From contig JAHINZ010000409.1 in the NCBI GenBank assembly GCA_018895795.1, positions 1-6,588 of the forward strand: a DNA stretch of 6,588 nt, written 5' to 3'. The notes under the pieces were generated by a model that was given only the letters and a program-made list of their open reading frames with translations, was not told the DNA's origin and did no database searches. Numbering within the stretch: position 1 is the stretch's first letter; the number at the start of each line of letters is the position of its first letter. The position numbers and the translations under genes are program-made. The stretch comes from Alphaproteobacteria bacterium. Its GTDB lineage: Bacteria > Pseudomonadota > Alphaproteobacteria > Caulobacterales > Caulobacteraceae. Shown piece by piece: positions 1 to 4,152 of this stretch.

Positions 1-2
1 GA

Positions 3-110
3 ACCTGGACCGCCAAGCTGGTCATCGACCGACTACCCAAGATCGTCTTCGAGCGCGCCGTCAGCGCGCTCCTCATCCTGGTGGCGCTGCAGATGATCTG
101 GCGCCCCTAA
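3..110 (+). CDS. C-terminal end of a probable TauE/SafE-family membrane protein (partial)
   Basis: The reading frame is open from the left edge and stops with TAA at 108-110, leaving 35 residues. A basic, amphipathic stretch (RLPKIVFERAVSA) is followed by a hydrophobic helix (LLILVALQMIW) and a very short tail. That pattern is usual at the C terminus of TauE/SafE permeases, where a last transmembrane helix ends the protein. The next gene downstream is a complete member of the same family on the same strand, 73 bases later, which supports the call. The family exports or takes up sulfite, organosulfonates or other small anions across the inner membrane. The substrate cannot be told here. With only the last helix visible, other multi-pass membrane proteins are not excluded. 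Confidence 0.55.
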   Translation, partial: TWTAKLVIDRLPKIVFERAVSALLILVALQMIWRP

Positions 111-183
111 GCCTGGCGCGCGCTTGACGCGACAACGCCGCACGGGCAGGCCATGAGATGGCCGATCGGCCCCGGGGGCAAGG

Positions 184-996
184 ATGACCGAAGGTTTGAG
201 CGAGGCGGCCGACCAGCCGCGATCCAAGGCGTTATCGTTCGGCGCCGGGGGATTGATCGGCACCCTGGGAGGCCTGATTGGCCTTGGTGGCGCCGAGTTT
301 CGGCTTCCGGTCCTGATCGGCGTTTTCCAGTTCGCCGCGCTCGAGGCGGTAATCCTCAACAAGGCGATGAGCCTGATCGTCGTGGCTAGCGCCCTGCCGT
401 TCCGCGCTCAAAGCGTCCCGCTCAGCGCGGTCATCGCCAGCTGGCCCATCCTTCTCAACCTCCTGGCGGGCAGCCTTCTGGGCGCCTGGCTGGGCGCGGG
501 CTGGGCCACCCGGGTCAAGTCGGCGACGCTCTACAAGGTGATCGCCGCCCTCCTGGTGGTGATCGCCATCGTACTGTTGATCGGCCATGGCCACGGCGAT
601 GCGCGGCCCTTGCTCACTGGGCCCGCGCAGATCGCGGCCGGTGTCGTCGCGGGCCTCGGCATCGGCATCGTGGCCGCCCTGATGGGCGTCGCCGGCGGCG
701 AGCTGCTGATCCCCACCTTGGTCCTGCTCTTCGGCGTCCCCCTCAAGCTCGCGGGCAGCTTGTCGCTGGCCGTCAGTCTTCCGACCATGCTGATGGGGTT
801 CGCGCGATATAGCCGCGATCGGAGCTTCTCCGTCCTGAGACGTCACACCGGGTTCGTGCTCACCATGGCCGCGGGCTCGATTGTCGGAACCTTCATTGGC
901 GGCCGGTTGCTCGGAGTCGTGCCGACGGCGTTCCTGCTGCCGATGTTGGCGGCGATCCTTCTCATCTCCTCCTGGAAGGTCTGGCGTCACAAATAG
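184..996 (+). CDS. TauE/SafE-family inner-membrane permease (putative anion/sulfite exporter)
   Basis: The product is a 270-residue, very hydrophobic protein with about eight predicted membrane segments (roughly residues 17-37, 57-75, 84-107, 117-134, 147-168, 172-205, 221-241 and 247-264). The family's internal duplication is visible: GLIGLGGAEFRLPVL near residues 31-45 is echoed by ALMGVAGGELLIPTL near 165-179, each a glycine-rich turn followed by a proline. Length is normal for the family. The ATG at 184 is chosen because it gives a short cytoplasmic N terminus before the first helix and has a purine-rich AAGG just upstream. A His-Gly loop (GHGHGD, 134-139) lies between the two halves. The preceding partial gene seems to be a paralogue, so the two may form a tandem transporter pair. 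Members are annotated as sulfite, sulfonate or sulfoacetate exporters; the substrate cannot be assigned from sequence, and no sulfur-metabolism gene is nearby. Confidence 0.85.
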   Translation: MTEGLSEAADQPRSKALSFGAGGLIGTLGGLIGLGGAEFRLPVLIGVFQFAALEAVILNKAMSLIVVASALPFRAQSVPLSAVIASWPILLNLLAGSLLGAWLGAGWATRVKSATLYKVIAALLVVIAIVLLIGHGHGDARPLLTGPAQIAAGVVAGLGIGIVAALMGVAGGELLIPTLVLLFGVPLKLAGSLSLAVSLPTMLMGFARYSRDRSFSVLRRHTGFVLTMAAGSIVGTFIGGRLLGVVPTAFLLPMLAAILLISSWKVWRHK

Positions 997-1015
997 CGCC
1001 ACGCGGGTTCAGCTA

Positions 1016-1021
1016 TTGACT
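1016..1021 (+). promoter_or_regulatory. Candidate -35 element of the SOS/AlkB operon
   Basis: TTGACT lies about 50 bases before the first ATG of the operon, in a locally A+T-richer stretch. It resembles the housekeeping-sigma -35 hexamer (TTGACG in Caulobacter). No convincing -10 hexamer is found at the usual spacing; the base run at 1039-1044 is only a poor match. The LexA box at 1041-1055 would cover the -10 region of such a promoter, as expected for repression. Confidence 0.4.
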
Positions 1022-1040
1022 CCGTCACCTCCAAGAATGA

Positions 1041-1055
1041 GAACATATTAGGAAC
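1041..1055 (+). promoter_or_regulatory. LexA (SOS) box, alphaproteobacterial type GAAC-N7-GAAC
   Basis: GAAC at 1041-1044 and GAAC at 1052-1055 are separated by exactly seven bases (ATATTAG). This is the reverse complement of GTTC-N7-GTTC, the direct-repeat LexA operator established for Alphaproteobacteria including Caulobacter. It lies 16 bases before the start codon at 1071 and just downstream of a possible -35 element, the expected place for an operator. The downstream operon ends with an AlkB-type DNA repair enzyme, which fits SOS control. I saw no second box with correct spacing in the window. Binding by LexA is inferred from the match. Confidence 0.82.
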
Positions 1056-1073
1056 ATCTAGGAGCCTAATATG
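1044..1073 (+). repeat. Perfect 9-bp inverted repeat spanning the LexA box, ribosome binding site and start codon
   Basis: CATATTAGG (1044-1052) and CCTAATATG (1065-1073) are exact reverse complements separated by 12 bases. The left arm overlaps the LexA box, the loop carries the Shine-Dalgarno AGGAG (1060-1064), and the right arm contains the ATG at 1071. It could be a second operator dyad, or a leader hairpin holding the start codon in a stem, provided transcription begins upstream of 1044. The transcription start is unknown. Confidence 0.6.
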
Positions 1074-1391
1074 CCAACCCAACGCGCCGGTCAGCGCGCG
1101 CGGCTTCACGTCTCCAGGCCGCCGCGGGTCTATCTTCGGACGATCGCCCGGCTCACCCGGATCGCGGTCCATGAGGGCTATGGCGAGACCAGGACCCGGC
1201 GCACGCTGCATTTCCTGTTGCACACCGATCGGGGCCTGAGCAGCCGCGCTGACTATGTCGATCCGCAGCATGTGCCGGACTTCGACGGCGACGTGGCCTG
1301 GTTCGAGGTCGAGAAAACCGAGCGCGGCGGCGGCCACCAATGGCCGTGGTGGCGAGCGGTGCGGCAGGTGGAGCCGCCGGCCGATGCCTGA
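1071..1391 (+). CDS. SOS-operon protein 1: small basic protein of unknown function
   Basis: This is the first gene after the LexA box, encoding 106 residues. The ATG at 1071 is preceded by AGGAG six bases away, which fixes the start. I do not recognise the family. The N-terminal half is strongly basic (many Arg, including RARLHVSRPPRVYLRTIARLTR around residues 9-30), followed by RTRRTLHFLLHTD (about 41-53). The C-terminal part is rich in acidic and aromatic residues (DFDGDVAWFEVEK, then WPWWRAVRQVE). There are no cysteines, membrane segments or signal peptide, so it should be a soluble cytoplasmic protein; the charge would suit nucleic-acid contact, but that is inference. It overlaps the next gene by eight bases, so it is probably co-expressed with the cysteine-motif protein and AlkB during the SOS response. 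Confidence 0.75.
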   Translation: MPTQRAGQRARLHVSRPPRVYLRTIARLTRIAVHEGYGETRTRRTLHFLLHTDRGLSSRADYVDPQHVPDFDGDVAWFEVEKTERGGGHQWPWWRAVRQVEPPADA

Positions 1392-1770
1392 ACCTAGCGA
1401 GAGCGACCGGCGCAAGGCCGCCCGATTGCAGCCGGCCATGGCCGCCACGCGCCTGGTCGATTGCCTGGAGCGTGGCTGGGACGTCCAGTTCCGTTGCCAG
1501 TACTGCGGCATGGAGCGGACCTGGGGGCGTCGCGAGTTTCTCGGCCAGCGCCTGCGCAAGCGCCTGCGCAAGCGCCTGGCCCGCACCATCGCCCAGGTCC
1601 AGGCCGGCGTGTTCTGCCCCCAGCGCGGCTGCGGCGGTCATTGGCCGATCGTGCGCCTGATGCAAGGCGGCTATCAGGATGCTCAAGCCGACACGCCTGC
1701 GGCACAGCGAGCTCATCTGGTGACGATGCTGCTCGACGCCGGGGTTCTGCCCGAACAGGTCGGCCTGTGA
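1384..1770 (+). CDS. SOS-operon protein 2: putative zinc-ribbon protein of unknown function
   Basis: The product has 128 residues. The start chosen is the ATG at 1384 that overlaps the stop of the previous gene (ATGCCTGA); a purine-rich GGTGGAG lies about ten bases upstream. Two cysteine pairs are visible: FRCQYCG around residues 37-43 and CPQRGCG around 77-83. This C-x2-C plus C-x4-C arrangement is typical of a structural zinc site. Between them runs a highly basic linker (LRKRLRKRLAR), encoded by a 12-bp tandem repeat. A sixth aromatic-basic stretch WGRREF precedes it. I do not recognise the family; the shape suits a small nucleic-acid-binding or protein-bridging factor. It sits between the first SOS-operon gene and AlkB and overlaps AlkB's start at a GTGA junction, so it is probably made with AlkB after DNA damage. 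No catalytic motif is seen. Confidence 0.75.
   Translation: MPEPSESDRRKAARLQPAMAATRLVDCLERGWDVQFRCQYCGMERTWGRREFLGQRLRKRLRKRLARTIAQVQAGVFCPQRGCGGHWPIVRLMQGGYQDAQADTPAAQRAHLVTMLLDAGVLPEQVGL
1549..1578 (+). repeat. 12-bp tandem repeat inside the zinc-ribbon gene
   Basis: CGCCTGCGCAAG occurs at 1549-1560 and 1561-1572, followed by a half copy (CGCCTG) at 1573-1578. It is in frame and encodes the repeating basic segment RLRK-RLRK-RL between the two cysteine pairs. Copy number may vary between relatives by slippage. Confidence 0.8.
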
Positions 1771-2414
1771 CCGCCCGCTCGTCCCGCGCAATCGATTTCC
1801 AGCCCAGTCTCTTCGACCTGCCGATCGCCCCCAAGACGCCCCTGCCGGAGGGTTTCCGCCACCAGACCGAGTTGATCACCCCGGCCGAGGAGCAAGCCCT
1901 GGTCGCGCGGTTCGCGGACCTGGATTTTCAGCCCTACGAGCACAAAGGCTATCTGGGCCATAGGCGGGTCGTTGGGTTTGGCTGGCGACGCGGACCGGAC
2001 GGCGCGCTGGTGGAGACCGGCGAGCCCCTGCCCGATTTCCTCGCTCCGCTGCTGGACAAGGTCGCGGTCTTCACAGGGTTTGCGCGCAACACCTTCGCCC
2101 ATGCCCTGGTCACCGAATACGCGCCAGGCGCGGGGATCGGCTGGCATCGCGACCGGCCGCCGGCCATCGCCATCGCCGGGGTCTCGCTGCTGTCGCCCTG
2201 CACCTTCCGCATGCGTCGTCGGTCAGGCCAAGCCTGGGACCGGGCCTCGATCGAGGCTGAGCCGCGCTCGGCCTATCTGATGAGCGGACCCTCGCGCAGC
2301 CAATGGCAGCACAGCATTCCGCCGGTGGAGGCCCTGCGCTACTCGGTGACATTCCGCACCGTGCCCACGCCCGCGCCAACTCGCGCCAACGCCGCTGACG
2401 AACACGTGTTTTGA
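1767..2414 (+). CDS. alkB: AlkB-like 2-oxoglutarate/Fe(II)-dependent dioxygenase (DNA dealkylation repair)
   Basis: The enzyme has 215 residues, near the 216 of E. coli AlkB. The family oxidatively removes methyl and related lesions (such as 1-methyladenine and 3-methylcytosine) from nucleic acid in the cytoplasm, using 2-oxoglutarate, O2 and Fe(II). The expected residues are present: HxD as H127 and D129 (GWHRD), distal iron ligand H182 (QWQHSIPP), and the 2-oxoglutarate-binding RxxxxxR as R191 and R197 (RYSVTFR). The N-terminal SLFDLP...LPEGF segment is typical of alphaproteobacterial AlkB homologues. The start is the GTG at 1767, overlapping the upstream TGA (GTGA), which suggests translational coupling; the open frame extends farther left, but that part overlaps the upstream gene and does not look like AlkB. 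Its place behind a LexA box is notable, because classical AlkB genes respond to Ada. Substrate (DNA, RNA or protein) is not proven. Confidence 0.9.
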   Translation: MTARSSRAIDFQPSLFDLPIAPKTPLPEGFRHQTELITPAEEQALVARFADLDFQPYEHKGYLGHRRVVGFGWRRGPDGALVETGEPLPDFLAPLLDKVAVFTGFARNTFAHALVTEYAPGAGIGWHRDRPPAIAIAGVSLLSPCTFRMRRRSGQAWDRASIEAEPRSAYLMSGPSRSQWQHSIPPVEALRYSVTFRTVPTPAPTRANAADEHVF

Positions 2415-2466
2415 ACCGCGCCGCCGCCGCCCCGACAGTGCCGGCGACCAGGACGGGAGACCTCTT

Positions 2467-2655
2467 ATGATCGAGCACGCCTTCGAACCCGGCCAGCCGG
2501 TGATGCGCACCGGCCCCGACCTTCCGCACCTGGGGGTCTTCAACGGCCAGGTCTACGAGGTGGAGGATTTCGCGCGCCATCACGCCGAGGGCCTCTACGT
2601 GCGCGGCATCCCGGAAGGCCTGGACCCGGGCAACTTCCAACCGATCCAGGCCTGA
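2467..2655 (+). CDS. Small hypothetical protein (62 aa)
   Basis: I do not recognise this protein. The ATG at 2467 is preceded by a clear purine-rich GGGAG about eight bases upstream. The product is acidic to neutral and soluble, without cysteines, signal peptide or membrane segment. It has the pattern PGQPVMRTG...LGVFNGQVYEVEDF...GLYVRGIPEG, alternating short hydrophobic runs with glycines and prolines, as in small beta-barrel domains; that fold is only a guess. It begins 52 bases after alkB on the same strand, so read-through from the SOS operon is possible, but it has its own ribosome binding site and may be independent. Confidence 0.6.
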   Translation: MIEHAFEPGQPVMRTGPDLPHLGVFNGQVYEVEDFARHHAEGLYVRGIPEGLDPGNFQPIQA

Positions 2656-2685
2656 AGTCCGCGCCCGGGATCGTCACCCGTATGG

Positions 2686-2708
2686 GACGAGACCCGAAGG
2701 GGCTCGTC
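2686..2708 (+). terminator. Possible hairpin after the 62-aa gene
   Basis: GACGAG (2686-2691) pairs with CTCGTC (2703-2708), and CCC (2693-2695) with GGG (2699-2701), with one A/G mismatch and a GAA loop. There is no T-tract, so intrinsic termination would be weak. It lies 31 bases after the stop of the 62-aa gene, in the 188-bp gap before the next one, where I see no other gene. Confidence 0.3.
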
Positions 2709-2843
2709 GGCGATCATTCGCGCCGCGCATGGCGACGTAGAGCCCAGTCGCGCGCGTTGCGTGCGAGGCGCCCAGCCCTGCCCCGACCTTTGACCTCCGA
2801 TCGGCCCTGGCGGACAACAGACCGCCCCAGAAGAGGATCGCCC

Positions 2844-3263
2844 ATGACCGAGGCCCCGTGGACTGAAACCGAACGCCGGGCCCTGGCCCGTGCGGCGCTG
2901 GCCCTGGTGGAGACCTGCGTGCGCAACACCAAGATCGAGGATTGGCACGCAGGCCGCGAGGTGATCAGCCCCGCCGGCGACTTCAGCGACGTGAAGATCG
3001 TCACCCCGACGGGCGAGATCCCCTATCTTGAAGCCTCGCGAATTTCCGACCCCGAGATGAAGGCCTGGATGATCGAGGTCACCAATCGGGTCTTCACCTT
3101 CCTTAGCTTCCCCGACCAGCCCATCCAACTGGGCGGCGCGGCCGGCTGGAACACGCCCAAGCTCGACGAGAAGATGGCCCAGGGCATCCGCAACCGCATC
3201 GCCATTCGGGACGGCGCCGATCCGGCCGCGATCTACGGCGGACGCCCATTGGACCAGGACTGA
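2844..3263 (+). CDS. Hypothetical protein (139 aa), family not recognised
   Basis: The frame is open from 2682, but the ATG at 2844 is preferred: AAGAGGA lies just upstream, and the protein quality changes there from arginine-rich, low-complexity sequence to a balanced composition. The product is soluble, with no signal peptide or membrane segment. It starts with an alpha-helical stretch (about residues 4-27, ETERRALARAALALVETCVRN). A middle region is rich in short strand-like segments (EVISPAGDFSDVKIVTPTGEIPYLEASRIS, about 35-65, not contiguous with any motif I know). It then has WMIEVTNRVFTFLSF (about 75-89) and a C-terminal part rich in Gly, Ala and Asp. I cannot assign a function. It lies between the 62-aa gene and HU on the same strand, each with its own leader. 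Confidence 0.65.
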   Translation: MTEAPWTETERRALARAALALVETCVRNTKIEDWHAGREVISPAGDFSDVKIVTPTGEIPYLEASRISDPEMKAWMIEVTNRVFTFLSFPDQPIQLGGAAGWNTPKLDEKMAQGIRNRIAIRDGADPAAIYGGRPLDQD

Positions 3264-3280
3264 AGCTGAGCGCCGGTCGC

Positions 3281-3294
3281 CGCCCCAACGGGCG
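3281..3294 (+). terminator. Small hairpin between the 139-aa gene and HU
   Basis: CGCCC (3281-3285) and GGGCG (3290-3294) are perfect complements around a CAAC loop, 18 bases after the stop of the upstream gene. There is no T-tract. It may be only a short GC dyad by chance; confidence is low. Confidence 0.22.
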
Positions 3295-3366
3295 CGTCCA
3301 ATACAGGGATGACAAGCCAGCGCGACGCGCCCAGTTTGGCCGGCCCTATAGCGCAGGAGCTTTCCC

Positions 3367-3645
3367 ATGAACGTTTCGGACCTGGTCGACGCCGCCGTGG
3401 CCGCCGAGCCCAAACTCACCAAGACCCAGGCCAAGGCCCTGATCGACGGCGTGTTCAAGGCGCTGAGCGATGCGGCGGTCAAGGGCGAAGAGGTCTCGAT
3501 CCCGGGCTTTGGCAAGTTCAAGGTCCAGGCCAAGCCGGCCCGCACCGGCCGCAACCCGGCCACGGGCGCGACCATCGAGATCGCCGCCAGCAAGAAGGTC
3601 GCCTTCACGCCGGCCAAGCAGCTGAAGGACGCCGTCAACGGCTGA
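3367..3645 (+). CDS. hup: HU/IHF-family nucleoid DNA-binding protein
   Basis: The 92-residue length is normal for HU. The N-terminal helices (NVSDLVDAAVAAEPKLTKTQAKALIDGVFKAL, about residues 2-33, given in two parts by the family's helix-turn-helix body) form the dimer core. The HU signature follows: GFGKFKV (47-53), then PARTGRNPATG (57-67), with the DNA-intercalating proline at P64 and basic beta-arm residues R59, R62 and K76-K77. HU homodimers bend and compact DNA and help assemble recombination complexes. The ATG at 3367 has GGAG (3356-3359) seven bases upstream. The gene stands alone, with a 103-bp leader and its own probable terminator. It lies close to the integrase module, whose recombination could use an HU-like bender, but it may equally be a housekeeping nucleoid protein. 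The symbol is generic; HU versus IHF subunit is favoured by the canonical HU-type arm. Confidence 0.93.
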   Translation: MNVSDLVDAAVAAEPKLTKTQAKALIDGVFKALSDAAVKGEEVSIPGFGKFKVQAKPARTGRNPATGATIEIAASKKVAFTPAKQLKDAVNG

Positions 3646-3649
3646 CGAT

Positions 3650-3720
3650 ACGGCGGCGCGACCCAGGTCCCGAACGGACCGCGGTCGCGTCGCCCCGCCG
3701 TCTTGTTGCCTTTGATTTCC
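3650..3720 (+). terminator. Probable HU terminator (interrupted long stem with T-rich tail)
   Basis: ACGGCGG (3650-3656) pairs with CCGCCGT (3695-3701), and GCGACC (3658-3663) with GGTCGC (3683-3688), leaving a one-base against six-base internal loop. A perfect 5-bp hairpin, GGTCC (3666-3670) with GGACC (3676-3680), nests at the top. The stem is followed by T-rich sequence (TCTTGTTGCCTTTGATTT). It begins five bases after the HU stop, as expected for an intrinsic terminator. Confidence 0.6.
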
Positions 3721-3726
3721 GGCCCG

Positions 3727-3764
3727 CGCCGATAGCCGCTTGTCGGTTGCGCGATCTATCGGCG
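3727..3764 (+). promoter_or_regulatory. 9-bp inverted repeat upstream of the AlpA-like gene, candidate operator
   Basis: CGCCGATAG (3727-3735) and CTATCGGCG (3756-3764) are perfect reverse complements with a 20-base spacer, ending 29 bases before the ATG at 3794. Arm centres are 29 bp apart, not far from three helical turns. It could be an operator for the AlpA-like protein (autoregulation) or a leader hairpin. No promoter hexamers could be assigned with confidence. Confidence 0.4.
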
Positions 3765-3793
3765 GCGCAGCAGGGTCACGGCGTGAGGACGCC

Positions 3794-4093
3794 ATGACCC
3801 AAACTCCATCCCCTGACAAAGCCCGGGCCGCCGACGGCCCGCCCCTGCGTGCGATCCGCCGCGCCCAGCTCCAGAAGATCGTCCCGCTGGCCGACACGAC
3901 CATCTACGAGATGGAGCGGCGCGGCGAGTTCCCCCGCCGCTTCGCCCTGACCCGCCGCTGCGTGGTCTGGGATCTGGCGGAGGTCGAGACCTGGCTGGCC
4001 GAGCGCAAGCGCCAGGCTCAGGAAGGGACCCAAGAGCGCGCGCCCCTGCCCGATGTCCGCGATCGCAAGACCAGGCCGGTGCGAAACCGCTGA
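3794..4093 (+). CDS. AlpA-like helix-turn-helix regulator / possible recombination directionality factor
   Basis: The protein has 99 residues, slightly longer than typical AlpA proteins because of a charged C-terminal tail. Residues about 18-50 (LRAIRRAQLQKIVPLADTT, then IYEMERRGEFPRRF) match the winged helix-turn-helix of AlpA/MerR-like phage regulators: LxKxVxLSxxTIYxxxxxGxFPxxxxL. The wing (LTRRCVVWDLAEVETWL, about 52-68) has the conserved W59 and the EV..W ending. The ATG at 3794 is preferred to a TTG farther upstream at 3740, because GAGGA lies just before it and homology should start after it. In prophages and islands such proteins activate integrase genes or act as excisionases. It converges on the integrase across a strong hairpin, the usual partnership. 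Regulator versus excisionase cannot be decided from sequence. Confidence 0.85.
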   Translation: MTQTPSPDKARAADGPPLRAIRRAQLQKIVPLADTTIYEMERRGEFPRRFALTRRCVVWDLAEVETWLAERKRQAQEGTQERAPLPDVRDRKTRPVRNR

Positions 4094-4110
4094 CCTAATC
4101 GCCCCGCCTT

Positions 4111-4147
4111 GCCCCGCCCCTCTCGTTTACACCGAGAGGGGCGGGGC
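4111..4147. terminator. Perfect 15-bp stem-loop between convergent regulator and integrase genes
   Basis: GCCCCGCCCCTCTCG (4111-4125) and CGAGAGGGGCGGGGC (4133-4147) are exact reverse complements with a 7-base loop. The structure fills the 59-bp gap between the ends of the AlpA-like gene and the integrase gene, so it could stop both transcripts. Neither side has a U-tract, so it is not a textbook intrinsic terminator; very stable GC stems like this are common between convergent genes in GC-rich genomes. Confidence 0.65.
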
Positions 4148-4152
4148 GGCGT

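Noticed and set aside
149..163. GGCCAT-GAG-ATGGCC hairpin before the TauE/SafE gene
   Set aside because: A 6-bp stem with a 3-base loop and no T-tract is common by chance at this GC content; no function can be supported.
1461..1766. Upstream extension of the AlkB reading frame to the ATG at 1461
   Set aside because: The extra residues are low-complexity, antagonise no known AlkB N terminus and overlap the cysteine-motif gene; the GTG at 1767 gives a normal AlkB length.
987..1879. Several long minus-strand frames opposite the SOS operon
   Set aside because: They are arginine- and alanine-rich, lack domains and are opposite the AlkB operon, which has clear start signals and family motifs.
2400..2416. 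Second GAAC...GAAC pair at the end of alkB, before the 62-aa gene
   Set aside because: The spacer is nine bases, not seven, so it does not fit the alphaproteobacterial LexA box.
2713..2731. ATCATTC followed by ATGG, resembling the guaA 3' end on the + strand, as a possible left attachment site
   Set aside because: Only seven contiguous bases match; the rest differs and the spacing is shifted. Too weak to call an att site.
2595..3638. Long open frame on the minus strand opposite the 139-aa gene and HU
   Set aside because: It is antisense to an unmistakable HU gene, has the biased, repetitive composition usual for antisense frames in GC-rich DNA, and has no recognisable domain.
3740..3793. 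TTG start 54 bases upstream for the AlpA-like protein
   Set aside because: It has no ribosome binding site, would run through the inverted repeat, and the ATG at 3794 has GAGGA just upstream.
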